64,000 bases of DNA from Pararhodobacter sp. SW119 (GCF_017811755.1 NZ_JADDJF010000020.1:1-64000), one strand, 5' to 3'. Shown: positions 16,583 through 25,964, numbered from the stretch's first letter. Notes: generated from the sequence alone by a model not told the origin. Made by a program: numbers and translations.

Positions 16583-17005
16583 ATGACCAATGGTGAAGTT
16601 TGGAGAATGAACCCCAGCGTCCCCGAAGTGCTCGTGAGCAGTGAAGGACGCGTGATGCTGACACCGTATCGCGGCCCGATGCCGAATGGCAGCGAGAGGC
16701 CCTACGGCGGAACGCCGACCTTCGGTGCCTGGAACAAGCAGGATGCTCGCTTCATCTTCGTGTTGCGAGGGAAGACCTACAAGGTCGCGCGGCTCGTCGC
16801 AGAAGCGTTCCACGGTGCGGCTCCATTCGACGGAGCGGTCGTCATGCATCTTGACGAGAATGCCGCGAACAGCCGCGCCGACAACCTGGCATGGGGGACC
16901 CAGCGCGAAAACCTGAATGCGCCCGGGTTCCTGGAGTACTGCCGCGGAAGGACCGGCGACCGTCACCCCGGCGCCATTGCCAAACGGCGGAGGGCACGGT
17001 CATGA
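16583..17005 (+). CDS. HNH endonuclease, homing-type (HNH_3/NUMOD-like)
   Basis: 140 residues. The ATG at 16583 follows GAGGAAGG. The N-terminus resembles a NUMOD4-like module (EVWRMNPSVPEVLVSSEGRV), then YKVARLVAEAFHG and the HNH_3 signature VVMHLDENAANSRADNLAWGTQRENL, in which the histidine, Asn and Asn/His positions of the beta-beta-alpha-metal site are present. Such proteins nick or cut DNA and are frequently free-standing homing nucleases in phage replication modules. The stop overlaps the next start by ATGA. Confidence 0.85.
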   Translation: MTNGEVWRMNPSVPEVLVSSEGRVMLTPYRGPMPNGSERPYGGTPTFGAWNKQDARFIFVLRGKTYKVARLVAEAFHGAAPFDGAVVMHLDENAANSRADNLAWGTQRENLNAPGFLEYCRGRTGDRHPGAIAKRRRARS

Positions 17006-17799
17006 TCGACCTGAACCATGGGTCGGGCGCGCAGTATCTGCCGCCCCAGACCCTACCCGACATCACCGCGGCGGTTTGTGCCGCCATCGACACCGGCCTC
17101 GCGGCTCGACAGGGGCACGAGCGTCCCCGCAACTATGTCAGCTCCTCGGGGCTGGGCCGCGCCTGCCTGCGTCAGATCCAGTATGATTTCCTGGCCGTGC
17201 CGAAGGACGAGGGGCAGGAATTCGCCCCCAGGACCTTGCGGATATTCGAGGCCGGACATCGCGGCGAGGATATGGTGGCGAATTGGCTGCGCCTTGCCGG
17301 GTTCGATCTGCGCACCGAGCGCCCGGATGGACGACAGTTCGGGTTCTCGGCTCTCGCTGGCCGGTTCAAGGGGCATATCGACGGCTGCCTGGTGGGCGGC
17401 CCGGTGGCGATGTCCTATCCCGCGCTGTGGGAGAGCAAGGCGCTCGGCGCGTCGAGCTGGAAGGACACGGTCAAGCGCGGGGTGACGATCGCCAAGCCCG
17501 TCTATGCGGCGCAGGTCGCGCTCTATCAGGCCTATATGGACCTGCCCAACCCTGCACTCTTTACCGCGCTCAATCGCGACACGCTGGAAATCTACGCGGA
17601 ACTGATCCCCTTCGATGCAGCGCTCGCACAGCGAATGAGCGATCGCGCTGTGGCGGTGGTTCGGGCGTCCGACGCTCGGGAATGGCTGCCGCGCGAGGCG
17701 GCGGAACCGACCTCCGTTGTCTGCAAAGGCGGCATGGCGGCCGGACACTGGCATCCGCCTTGTGCGTGGGCGCGACGTTGCTGGGGGACGAGATCATGA
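17002..17799 (+). CDS. PD-(D/E)xK exonuclease, phage type, possibly with an Fe-S cluster
   Basis: 265 residues. The catalytic Asp127 (FKGHIDG) and Glu144-x-Lys146 (LWESKAL) give the PD-(D/E)xK core; TIAKPVYAAQVALYQAYM is the following helix with the conserved Gln and Tyr. One cysteine lies near the N-terminus (Cys55, GRACLRQIQYDF) and three at the C-terminus (Cys241, Cys254, Cys260), the layout of Cas4/AddB nucleases that hold a 4Fe-4S cluster, although the spacing of the first C-terminal cysteine is wider than usual. It probably resects ends for the Sak4-like annealing system. It overlaps both neighbours. Confidence 0.75.
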   Translation: MIDLNHGSGAQYLPPQTLPDITAAVCAAIDTGLAARQGHERPRNYVSSSGLGRACLRQIQYDFLAVPKDEGQEFAPRTLRIFEAGHRGEDMVANWLRLAGFDLRTERPDGRQFGFSALAGRFKGHIDGCLVGGPVAMSYPALWESKALGASSWKDTVKRGVTIAKPVYAAQVALYQAYMDLPNPALFTALNRDTLEIYAELIPFDAALAQRMSDRAVAVVRASDAREWLPREAAEPTSVVCKGGMAAGHWHPPCAWARRCWGTRS

Positions 17800-17846
17800 T
17801 CCCGGAGGTGGTCAAGGATTCCATCGTGAAAGGAAAAGCGGCATGA
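17796..17846 (+). CDS. 16-codon ORF linking exonuclease and helicase genes (possible coupling leader)
   Basis: MIPEVVKDSIVKGKAA. Its ATG overlaps the exonuclease stop (ATGA at 17796) and its stop overlaps the helicase start (ATGA at 17843). It contains the helicase ribosome-binding sequence AAAGGAAAAG. It may serve only to carry terminating ribosomes to the helicase start, or it may be the relic of a longer gene. Confidence 0.35.
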   Translation: MIPEVVKDSIVKGKAA

Positions 17847-19162
17847 CCACCTTCACCCCCTCGTCCACGCAGGCCGCAGCAATTCGCGAGATCAGGGAAT
17901 GGTTCGAGGGCCGGACCCGCGAGCAGCAGGTGTTCCGCCTCTTCGGCTATGCGGGGTCGGGCAAGAGCACGGTGCTGAAATTCGCCCTCGACGAACTCGG
18001 CCTCGCGCCCCACCGCAGCGCCAAGGACGGCAAATGCACGCCGGGTGTCGTCACCGCCACCTTCACCGGCAAGGCCGCACTGGTGCTGACCCGAAAGGGC
18101 ACGCCCGCGCGCACCATTCACAGTCTGATCTATTCGGTGATCGATGCGACCGAGGAAGAAATCGAGGCGGCGGCGAAACGCATCCGGGAGGCGGAGCTCG
18201 ACGCGCGTCGCCTGAACGGCTTCGACCGCACCACGGCAGAAGCCGCGATCGAGGCCATGCGCCAGGCCCTCTCGGCGATGAAACACCCCCGCTTTGCGCT
18301 GAACCCCCGAAGCGATGCTGCCGACGCCCGGCTGATCGTGCTCGACGAGGTATCGATGGTCGGCGAGGAAATGGCCCGCGATCTGATGAGCTTCGGCAAG
18401 CCCATCCTCGTGCTTGGCGATCCCGGACAGCTTCCGCCGATCAAGGGCGAAGGCGCCTTCACCCGCGACGCGCCCGACGTCATGCTGACCGAGATCCACC
18501 GCCAGGCCGCCGAAAGCGCGATCATCCGCCTCGCCACCATGGCACGCATGGGCGAACCGATCGGATTCGGCATCTACGACGCCCATGTGGCAAAACTCCG
18601 CAAGGGCGACATCACGCCGGAGCAGGCGCTGCGCGGCGGCCAGCTCATCTGCGGGCTCAACGCGACACGGCTGCAGATCAACAACGCGATGCGCGCCGCC
18701 GCGGGGCTCGGGGGCAGCTGGTTGCCGACGGGGGCCGCCGAGAAGATCGTCTGCCTGAAGAACCAGAACGATCTCGGGCTCATCAACGGCATGTTCGTGA
18801 CGCTCGAGGACATCGTCGACGAGGGCAGCCTCTACTTCTCGGCCGTGGTGACGGACGAGGACGGACGCCGGGTCGGGCCGCCCGACCGCGACGGGCGCCC
18901 CGGGCGCCTGCGCATCTACAACGGTCATTTCGTCGATCATCTCGACTATGATGCGAAACGGCACGACCGGGACTGGAAGGAAAAGCGCCTCCTGACCGAA
19001 GCGACTTTCGGTTGGGCGATCACCGCCCACAAGGCGCAGGGCTCGCAGTGGGAGAACGTGATCGTCTGGGACGATGGGCTCGGGCGCAGCGATCTTGATC
19101 GTCGTCGCTGGCTCTACACGGCCATCACCCGCGCCGAGCGCGGCCTCGTCCTGCTCGCCTGA
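17843..19162 (+). CDS. RecD/Dda-type superfamily 1B DNA helicase
   Basis: 439 residues. Motifs in order are Walker A GYAGSGKST (near residue 35), the Ia region TGKAALVLTRKG, Walker B LIVLDEVSMVGEEMA, motif III LVLGDPGQLPPI, motif IV-like LTEIHRQ, and the C-terminal TAHKAQGSQWENVIVW plus YTAITRAERGLVLL. These are hallmarks of phage Dda/RecD2-like 5'-3' helicases. It lies between the exonuclease and primase-helicase genes, consistent with replication or recombination of the element. The length is typical of the phage version without the RecD N-terminal domain. Confidence 0.92.
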   Translation: MTTFTPSSTQAAAIREIREWFEGRTREQQVFRLFGYAGSGKSTVLKFALDELGLAPHRSAKDGKCTPGVVTATFTGKAALVLTRKGTPARTIHSLIYSVIDATEEEIEAAAKRIREAELDARRLNGFDRTTAEAAIEAMRQALSAMKHPRFALNPRSDAADARLIVLDEVSMVGEEMARDLMSFGKPILVLGDPGQLPPIKGEGAFTRDAPDVMLTEIHRQAAESAIIRLATMARMGEPIGFGIYDAHVAKLRKGDITPEQALRGGQLICGLNATRLQINNAMRAAAGLGGSWLPTGAAEKIVCLKNQNDLGLINGMFVTLEDIVDEGSLYFSAVVTDEDGRRVGPPDRDGRPGRLRIYNGHFVDHLDYDAKRHDRDWKEKRLLTEATFGWAITAHKAQGSQWENVIVWDDGLGRSDLDRRRWLYTAITRAERGLVLLA

Positions 19163-19171
19163 GGCAGCGCG

Positions 19172-21760
19172 ATGATCGACCTGAACGATGTCTGGGCGCC
19201 GCACGCCCGCCATGATCTGCGCGCGATCAAGGCCCGGCTTGCGGACACGGCCCGCGAATGGCTGCCGCCCCTCTTTCCCGAGGCGCAGCTGACGCATGAT
19301 CGTCGTGCTCTGCGATGTGCGGATCTGTCCGGACGCCGTGCGCGCGGCGAGGGTTCCTGCATTCTGCATCTGGACGGGCCATATGCCGGCTGGGGGTTTG
19401 ACTTCGCCACTGGCGAGCGCGCCGGACCGATCGATCTGATCTACCACGCCACCGGCATGACGGATGCCGGGCTCTTCGATGAGGCCGCGCGGCTCGCCCG
19501 GATTGAGTGCGACCTTGCCTTGCGGCGCCGCTCGGCGCCACCTGCACGGCCGGACCACGGTCTGGAAATCCGTCGCATCCTGGACGAGTGCAAACCCCTC
19601 GCCGGCAGCGTGGCCGAGACTTACCTGCGCGCGCGCGCGCTCGAGGATCCGGGATCGCCGGACCTGCTCTTTCATCCGGATCTGACCGATTACGAGACCC
19701 GCTGTGGCTGGCCCGGCATGGTGGCCATCCCGCGCCTTGCGAATGGCGAAGCGGTCGGCGGCATTCATCGCACATTTCTGCACGAGGATGGCAGCTGCAG
19801 AGCACCGGCAGGCAAGAAGATGCTGGGCTCCATCGCCGAGGCGGCGGTGCGGCTGTTTCCGATGACCGAGGATGGCCGACTTGCGGTCGCGGAAGGCATC
19901 GAGACCGCATTGGCCGCGCATCAGCTCTTCGGCGCGCCGGTCTGGGCCGCACTCTCGGCCAACGGGCTCGCACGGTTCAAATGGCCCGGAGGCACGCAGC
20001 ACGTCACCATCTACGCCGACGCCGGCGATGCCGGCCGCCAGGCAGCAGCGACGCTCTCGGATCGCCTGAACCGGGCGGATATTTCGAACCGGATCGTGGT
20101 CCCGCTGCATGGTGACGATTTCAACGACGACCTGCTGCGCGGGGCGCGGGGCGAGGATTACGAGAGGCAGGCCGCAGCCGCAGCCGTGTCAGGGAATGCC
20201 GAACCCGTAGAGCCGGAGCCCGCGACGCCCATAGTCCCGTCTACCGATGACGCTGCCACGCTTCTCGCCGCAGCCGAGGCGTTGACGAACCCGCCCGAAC
20301 TTGAAGCCTTGTCCACGCTGCTCGGCCGCATGGCGCTGGCCCGGCTCGATCCACTGCCCGAACGCCAGATCCTCGCCCGCATCAAGTCAGCCACAGGCAT
20401 TGCCGTCGCGATCCTCGACAAGCAGCTGGCTGAGCTGCGCCGCCGCGTCAACGTCACCGGCGATCCCCACGCCCGGATCCCGAAGCCCGCGTGGTTCAAC
20501 CGCCTGCGGCTCGACCTCGCCGGCACTCCGGAGCGCAACGAGGCCAATGTCATCATCGCGCTCAACTCCGACCCGGCCTTCGCCGGTGCCTTGGCCTTCG
20601 ACGAGTTCGGTCAGGAGATCGTCGTGCGCCAGCCGCTGCCATGGGATACCGCCGTCATGACGCTGCCACGCCCCTGGGAGGACACAGACGACGTCCGCAC
20701 CGCCGAATGGCTGCAGCTGCGCGGCATCAACGTGGCCCCCGTCGTCGTCGGCCGCGCCGTCGGCGCCGTCGCGCGCGAGCTGCGCATCCACCCCGTCCGC
20801 GACTGGCTGGACACCCTCAAGTGGGACGGCACACCGCGGATCGAGACCTGGACCGGCACCTATCTCGGCGCAGAAGCCACCGCGTTCCACCACACCATCG
20901 GCGCGCTCTGGCTGATTTCTGCTGTGGCCCGTATCTACCGGCCCGGCGTCAAGGCCGATCACATGCTGATCCTCGAAGGTCCGCAGGGCGCGCGCAAGTC
21001 GACCGCGATCAAGGTCCTGGCGGGCGAGGCGTGGTTCACCGACGAGTTGCCGGAACTCGGCTCGAAGGATGCGGCACTGCACATGCAGGGCGTCTGGATC
21101 GTCGAAATCGCCGAACTCGATGCCATCGGCCGCGCCGAGGTCTCGCGCATCAAGGCGTTCCTGACCCGCACCACCGACCGCTTCCGCCCACCCTATGGTC
21201 GCTACACCGTCGAGGTGCCGCGGCAGTGCGTCTTCGCTGGCACCGTGAACCCCGATACCTATCTGCGCGACGAAACCGGCAACCGCCGTTTCTGGCCTCT
21301 GCGCTGCGGGAACATCGACATTGCCGCGCTCGCCCGCGACCGGGACCAGCTCTGGGCCGAAGCCGTCCAGCGCTTCCGCGCCGGCGCGATCTGGTGGCTC
21401 GACGACCCGGCGCTGCTGGCGGAGGCTCGCGAGGCGCAGGATCGCCGTTATCAGTCCGACGCCTGGGACGATCTGATGGAACACTGGCTTACCCACGAAA
21501 GCCGCACCGTCTCCGACGGCTATCCCGACTACGGCAATGCCCGCACCGAGAGTGTGCCGCGCCCGGAGCCGCTGGCCGACGTGTCTGTGGGCGAGATCCT
21601 CGAAGAGGCTATCGGACTTGAACCCGCGCGATGGACCCGCGGCGATCAGATGCGTGTCTCAGCCTACCTCAAGGCTAGCGGTTGGGAACGGTATCGGAAG
21701 CGTGACGAAGGTGGGCGCGAGGCGACGCGGGAGTGGCGGTATCGGAGGGCTGCGTGGTAG
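19172..21760 (+). CDS. Toprim primase fused to VapE-type helicase (DUF7146-like + VapE)
   Basis: 862 residues. Residues 1-330 hold a zinc-binding-like and Toprim region: YAGWGFDFATGERAGPIDLIYHATG, LAVAEGIETALAA with the Toprim glutamate, and VTIYADAGDAGRQAA with the metal-binding aspartates. Residues of about 450-800 form a VapE/virulence-associated E superfamily 3-like ATPase: Walker A LEGPQGARKST, Walker B VWIVEIAELDAI, then FAGTVNPDTYLRDETGNRRFWPL. Such fusions prime and unwind DNA in satellites, prophages and plasmid-like elements. It follows the helicase by 9 bp and ends the replication block. Confidence 0.93.
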   Translation: MIDLNDVWAPHARHDLRAIKARLADTAREWLPPLFPEAQLTHDRRALRCADLSGRRARGEGSCILHLDGPYAGWGFDFATGERAGPIDLIYHATGMTDAGLFDEAARLARIECDLALRRRSAPPARPDHGLEIRRILDECKPLAGSVAETYLRARALEDPGSPDLLFHPDLTDYETRCGWPGMVAIPRLANGEAVGGIHRTFLHEDGSCRAPAGKKMLGSIAEAAVRLFPMTEDGRLAVAEGIETALAAHQLFGAPVWAALSANGLARFKWPGGTQHVTIYADAGDAGRQAAATLSDRLNRADISNRIVVPLHGDDFNDDLLRGARGEDYERQAAAAAVSGNAEPVEPEPATPIVPSTDDAATLLAAAEALTNPPELEALSTLLGRMALARLDPLPERQILARIKSATGIAVAILDKQLAELRRRVNVTGDPHARIPKPAWFNRLRLDLAGTPERNEANVIIALNSDPAFAGALAFDEFGQEIVVRQPLPWDTAVMTLPRPWEDTDDVRTAEWLQLRGINVAPVVVGRAVGAVARELRIHPVRDWLDTLKWDGTPRIETWTGTYLGAEATAFHHTIGALWLISAVARIYRPGVKADHMLILEGPQGARKSTAIKVLAGEAWFTDELPELGSKDAALHMQGVWIVEIAELDAIGRAEVSRIKAFLTRTTDRFRPPYGRYTVEVPRQCVFAGTVNPDTYLRDETGNRRFWPLRCGNIDIAALARDRDQLWAEAVQRFRAGAIWWLDDPALLAEAREAQDRRYQSDAWDDLMEHWLTHESRTVSDGYPDYGNARTESVPRPEPLADVSVGEILEEAIGLEPARWTRGDQMRVSAYLKASGWERYRKRDEGGREATREWRYRRAAW

Positions 21761-21971
21761 GCTTGTGCGCATGGAGCCGATGTCACATCTCGGCGGTTGC
21801 ATGCACGGTGGGTGTCAAGGGGGATTCCTTGTCGGGCAATCGGGTGCTAACGTGCAAATTGTTGATGTGTCTTTTGGGCTGCTTCTGGCGCTCGTTTTTC
21901 GGGAGTAGGAATGCCGTCTTTGTTGTGGGCCCGACGGAAAAGGTGGTGCACCGTGGTGCGTAGGGTCTGAC

Positions 21972-23003
21972 ATGGCGCGGAGCGATCTTCTTGTGTCCTT
22001 GATTCGCGCGGGTGCGACCGGCGATCGAGAGATGCTGCGCTCAACCACTGAAGCGATGGTCGCGGAAGAGCGCGCCAAGAAGCATTTCATCGTGGCCGAC
22101 CGCATGCAGCGAGCCTTATCGGCTGTCCCGATCACACCTCCTGCCCTTACGGCAAGCTCGCCTCACTTGGCGGACCCGAACGGGCGCGAGGCCATACTCG
22201 AGGTCACGCCGCAGCTCCAACTCGACGACATTCTGCTTCCTCTGCCAGCAAGAGAGAGTGGCCGCCAGCTTCTTGAAGAGCATCGCAGAGCGGATGTCCT
22301 GCGCGCGAACGGTTATGAACCACGGCACCGAGTCTTGCTGTCGGGTCCCCCGGGCAATGGCAAGACGTCGTTCGCCGAAGCAGTCGCAGAGGGCCTAGGT
22401 CTGCCCTTCTTCGTTGTCAGATATGACGCCTTGATCGGCAGTTACCTCGGTGAGACGAACGCGCGGCTCCGCAAGCTCTTTGACTATGTACGAACTACAC
22501 CGAGCGTTCTGTTTTTCGACGAGTTCGATGCCATTGGCAAGGAACGCGGCGACACACATGAAACAGGAGAGATCAAACGGGTTGTCTCTTTCCTGCTCAT
22601 GCAACTCGACCAGTTGCCCAGCTACGTCATCGTGGTCGCGGCTACCAATCATGGCGAGCTGCTTGATCGCGCTGTCTGGCGCCGTTTCCAAATGCGGTTG
22701 GCGTTTCCGGCCCCCAAGAAGAACGAGATTGTCGTTTTTTTGGACCGGATCATTTCCGGCTGGCCAGATGCACCAAAAATGGCGCTCAGCCGGCTTGCCG
22801 GCCGCCTTGGAAATGTGAGTTACGCAGAGGCGCTCGACTTCTGCCAGAATGTCAGGCGGCGACAGATTCTTGGTTTAGGAGAGGTTTCGGTTGATGAGGC
22901 ATTGCGCGCCGAACTGGATCTTTGGACTTCGCGCGTCACGCCGGAGTTCATAAATGCCGAGCGATCCAACAAAACCCCTCCTGAGACTGACGCCGAGCGC
23001 TGA
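21972..23003 (+). CDS. ietA: AAA ATPase of an IetAS-type defence/stability pair
   Basis: 343 residues. Walker A is GPPGNGKT (125-132), Walker B VLFFDEFD (179-186), sensor 1 VVAATNH, and the arginine-finger region is WRRFQMRL; this is a classical AAA fold with an N-terminal helical domain. The next gene, overlapping by 50 bp, is a subtilisin-like protease. This ATPase-plus-subtilase pair corresponds to IetA/IetS, first described as a plasmid stability/toxin pair on an Agrobacterium Ti plasmid and later reported as an antiphage system. The ATPase presumably restrains or delivers substrates to the protease. It sits in a cargo position immediately after the primase gene. Confidence 0.82.
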   Translation: MARSDLLVSLIRAGATGDREMLRSTTEAMVAEERAKKHFIVADRMQRALSAVPITPPALTASSPHLADPNGREAILEVTPQLQLDDILLPLPARESGRQLLEEHRRADVLRANGYEPRHRVLLSGPPGNGKTSFAEAVAEGLGLPFFVVRYDALIGSYLGETNARLRKLFDYVRTTPSVLFFDEFDAIGKERGDTHETGEIKRVVSFLLMQLDQLPSYVIVVAATNHGELLDRAVWRRFQMRLAFPAPKKNEIVVFLDRIISGWPDAPKMALSRLAGRLGNVSYAEALDFCQNVRRRQILGLGEVSVDEALRAELDLWTSRVTPEFINAERSNKTPPETDAER

Positions 23004-25479
23004 TCAGCCCCGCCCAAAGGGCAAGGCAAAACACCCTCCGCTGCCAGAAGCCTTCCCCCGCGATCGTCAGACCGGTGCATTCGGCCCAAAGTTCGCGCGC
23101 CTCGCCGAAATTCTGGCGCGTGGGGATGGGGCGCTTGAGCTGCGCGCGGACCCTGCCGGCCTCGCGCCGGAACGGCTCTTGGTCTTCGAAGTCCGCGGCG
23201 CCATCAGTTCGTTTGCCGCGTCCATCCGTCAGGTGGGCGGGCTGGAACTGGTGGATGAGGAAGAACTCGATAGCGACGACGAAGACAAGCAACCCGTCGC
23301 CTACCTTCTGGTCCCCGACATGGTGGCTTTGCGAAATCTGGAGTCGCTGTGGCGGCGCTGGCAAGCCGGACAACTGGTCAGAGGGGAAACACCGTGGGCG
23401 ACTGTGTTCGAACACCTCCGGGACCTGCGCGCGTGGGGGCCGGAAGACCGCGTTCAACCATCAGATCGGACCGTTCTCTCCGCAATTCTCGACGGCCACC
23501 GGGACAACGATCTGATCCGACTGGAGATCGAACTGGTTTTCAGGGCCAATGAGGCAGCCGCTCGACTCAGCGAAGAGGAGACGACACAGGCACTGGTGGC
23601 CCGAGGCGGCCTGGCCCTGTCTCGCTGCCGCTTGCCCGATATTTCCTACCATGCACTCCTTGCCGATCTCCCGGCTTGGGCCGTGCGCGAAATCATCGAA
23701 CGGCAGATCGAAGGGATCGCTGGCTTGGATGCGGTCATGCACATCCGTCCGCAGTCCGAGGCCACGACCGTCGAGATCGGCGATCCTGAAGACAGCCCAC
23801 AGGTCGGGGAGCAGATCGAGGAACTCGGTGAGCCGATTCTTGCGGTGCTCGACGGCGTCCCTGTCAGCGGCCACAGGCGCTTAGCTGCCCACATCGACCT
23901 CGACGATCCTTTCGATCTTGAGCCGGATGCCCTCGTAGCGTCCCGGGCGCATGGAACGGCGATGGCGTCCCTCGTCATTCACGGGGACCTCAATCGCGGC
24001 GAGGCCCCAGTGCCGCGAAAGATCCACATGATCCCGGTCTTGGGGAGCAATGATGCCTTCCCTCCCGGCAGGCTTATTGTCGACATTATCTACCTCGCGG
24101 TCACCAGGCTCCGCGAACAGCGCCCCGGGATTGTGATCGTCAATCTCTCCCTCGGCAATCGCTATCGGCCATTCCACAACCACCTTTCGCCCTGGGCTCG
24201 CCTACTCGACCGCCTGGCCTATCGTTTCGGCCTGCTCTTTGTGGTGAGCGCCGGCAATCAAGTCTTCCCGTTCGGCATGCCGGGCTATGCAACCAGCCGA
24301 GACTACGAGGCTGCAGACGCGGCAAGCCGCGCGAGATCAATGGTCGCTACGCTGCACGGCGTCATGGCGGACCGTCGCCTGCTATCGCCGGCAGAAACCG
24401 TGAACGGCATCACCGTCGCGGCCGGAAACATCGACGCTGTCGGTCCTGCGGATCGCGCACTGGCGCGAGCCTTGATCGATCCCTTTCCGGCACACGTCGC
24501 GGCGAACCCCTCGAGCAGTCTGGGACCGGGCTTCGCCAGATCGGTCAAGCCGGATATTCTGATGCCCGGCGCCAAGGAACACATGACCTGTGTCGGCAAT
24601 CACAGGCACATCGACGTCCGTCCGGCAGGGGCCTCGCGCGGCGCTGGTCTCAAGGTCGCGGCCCCACCACGTGCGGGTCGGGAGAACCTTGACGGATATT
24701 CGAATGGCACCAGCGCAGCAGCGGCGCTTGCATCGCGCACCTGTCACCGCATTCACGATGCCCTTGAGACGGCCTATGGCGAGGCGTTTCTGCGGATCCC
24801 ACCCGTACAACGCGCGGTGCTGCTGAAGGCCCTTCTGGTCCATCCGGCGCAGTGGCCGCGGGAGACTGCCGAACTCATCAAGTCCACACTTGGGCCTACT
24901 GGTCGCGGCCAAGCATCGAAGCAGAAGGACAATATTCGGCGCTTCCTCGGGTACGGCTATGTCGATGCTGATGACGCGCTCGCCTGCGCAGCGGATCGGG
25001 CCACGTTCTTCGCGACAGGAGTCCTGAGGGCCGATCGCATCGCAACCATCGACGTGCCGGTTCCGATTGCAATCGGCGGCAAGGCAAAACCGCATAACCT
25101 GTCAGCGACCGTTGCGTGGTTTTCGCCGGTCGTGCCGGGTCGCAAGAGCTATCGCAGCTGTCGACTGAAGATCCTCACGCCGGCAGAACTCGACGCACTC
25201 GCCGTTTCGACAGAGCGTTGGCACCCAGACGAGAACCAAAGCAATCGCGGGACAGTCAGCTCGCGGCGCTGGAGCGGAGCAAATGCCCCCGTCGTCACGC
25301 CCAACATGACGATACCCTTGGTGGTGCAGCGCGATCCCGATCAAGGCGCGCCAGTTGATGAGGCGATACCGTTTGGATTAGCTGTGACAATTTCAATGCC
25401 GGGTGAAATCGGCATCTACGACGAGGTGCGTGCTCGCGTCGCACCGCCAGTCCAAGCGCGTCCCGCCGCAGGGACTTGA
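22954..25479 (+). CDS. ietS: Subtilisin-like (S8) serine protease of an IetAS-type pair
   Basis: 841 residues, with no signal peptide, so it is intracellular. The catalytic triad can be placed at Asp300 (LAVLDG), His333 (RAHGTAMASLV) and Ser587 (NGTSAAAA), with the oxyanion Asn435 (VSAGNQ). About 290 residues precede the catalytic domain and about 240 follow, typical of IetS. The ATG follows GGAG and lies inside the ATPase gene, so translation is coupled. By analogy with IetS it would be a toxic or effector protease kept in check by its ATPase; the trigger is unknown. Confidence 0.85.
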   Translation: MPSDPTKPLLRLTPSADQPRPKGKAKHPPLPEAFPRDRQTGAFGPKFARLAEILARGDGALELRADPAGLAPERLLVFEVRGAISSFAASIRQVGGLELVDEEELDSDDEDKQPVAYLLVPDMVALRNLESLWRRWQAGQLVRGETPWATVFEHLRDLRAWGPEDRVQPSDRTVLSAILDGHRDNDLIRLEIELVFRANEAAARLSEEETTQALVARGGLALSRCRLPDISYHALLADLPAWAVREIIERQIEGIAGLDAVMHIRPQSEATTVEIGDPEDSPQVGEQIEELGEPILAVLDGVPVSGHRRLAAHIDLDDPFDLEPDALVASRAHGTAMASLVIHGDLNRGEAPVPRKIHMIPVLGSNDAFPPGRLIVDIIYLAVTRLREQRPGIVIVNLSLGNRYRPFHNHLSPWARLLDRLAYRFGLLFVVSAGNQVFPFGMPGYATSRDYEAADAASRARSMVATLHGVMADRRLLSPAETVNGITVAAGNIDAVGPADRALARALIDPFPAHVAANPSSSLGPGFARSVKPDILMPGAKEHMTCVGNHRHIDVRPAGASRGAGLKVAAPPRAGRENLDGYSNGTSAAAALASRTCHRIHDALETAYGEAFLRIPPVQRAVLLKALLVHPAQWPRETAELIKSTLGPTGRGQASKQKDNIRRFLGYGYVDADDALACAADRATFFATGVLRADRIATIDVPVPIAIGGKAKPHNLSATVAWFSPVVPGRKSYRSCRLKILTPAELDALAVSTERWHPDENQSNRGTVSSRRWSGANAPVVTPNMTIPLVVQRDPDQGAPVDEAIPFGLAVTISMPGEIGIYDEVRARVAPPVQARPAAGT

Positions 25480-25667
25480 CGCTACAACGTGGCACAGACG
25501 GTTGCCGTATAACGCCCCGCTCCCGCCGGTAGCAGCGCGCGGCAGCTTGACGGCATAGCAGATGTATGGGTGACGAGGTCGCCAGCCGAGAATTGAAAGA
25601 CAGCATTCTTCCCTCCGCTGCCGGTCCTCAGTTTTCGGTAACGTCCTGGCTCTCGTCATTGGGTGGC

Positions 25668-25964
25668 GTCCCAACCTCTCCTGTGGTCCCAACCCTGTCC
25701 CAACCTCCAGAGGGGGTTGGGGACACGAAAAGGCGTGCAAAAACAACGGTGTCCCCAACCTCACTCCGTGGTCCCAACCTTTTTCCATACATTCATGTGG
25801 GAGAACCAAAGACGTCGGGGACATACATTTCTATACGAAAAGAGTAGGACCCCCGTTGGGGACACCGAGGTTGGGACCACATCAGGACAAGTCATTGGCG
25901 CAAATATATAATACCCTGTCCCAACCTCTATGGAGGTTGGGACCACGCCGTCGGAGGTTGGGAC
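25668..25964. repeat. Cluster of eleven GGTTGGGAC / GTCCCAACC repeats in a 614-bp non-coding gap
   Basis: Between the subtilase stop (25479) and the RuvC-like start (26094) I find eleven copies of the 9-mer. GTCCCAACC starts at 25668, 25686, 25697, 25771 and 25918. GGTTGGGAC starts at 25869, 25935 and 25956. Variants with one extra G or C lie at 25715, 25751 and 25854. Two pairs are head-to-head hairpins; 25918-25943 is perfect (GTCCCAACCTC, 4-nt loop, GAGGTTGGGAC). An AT-rich run (AATATATAATA) lies at 25904-25914. The array could be operators or iteron-like replication sites. The gap holds no convincing gene. Confidence 0.85.

Noticed and set aside
17570-20110. 846-codon open frame on the minus strand opposite the helicase and primase genes
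   Set aside because: Antisense of well-supported RecD-like and VapE genes; no motif and biased Arg/Gly/Ala composition.
25668-25964. CRISPR array
   Set aside because: The repeat unit is only 9 bp, spacing is irregular, both orientations occur and no cas genes are near.
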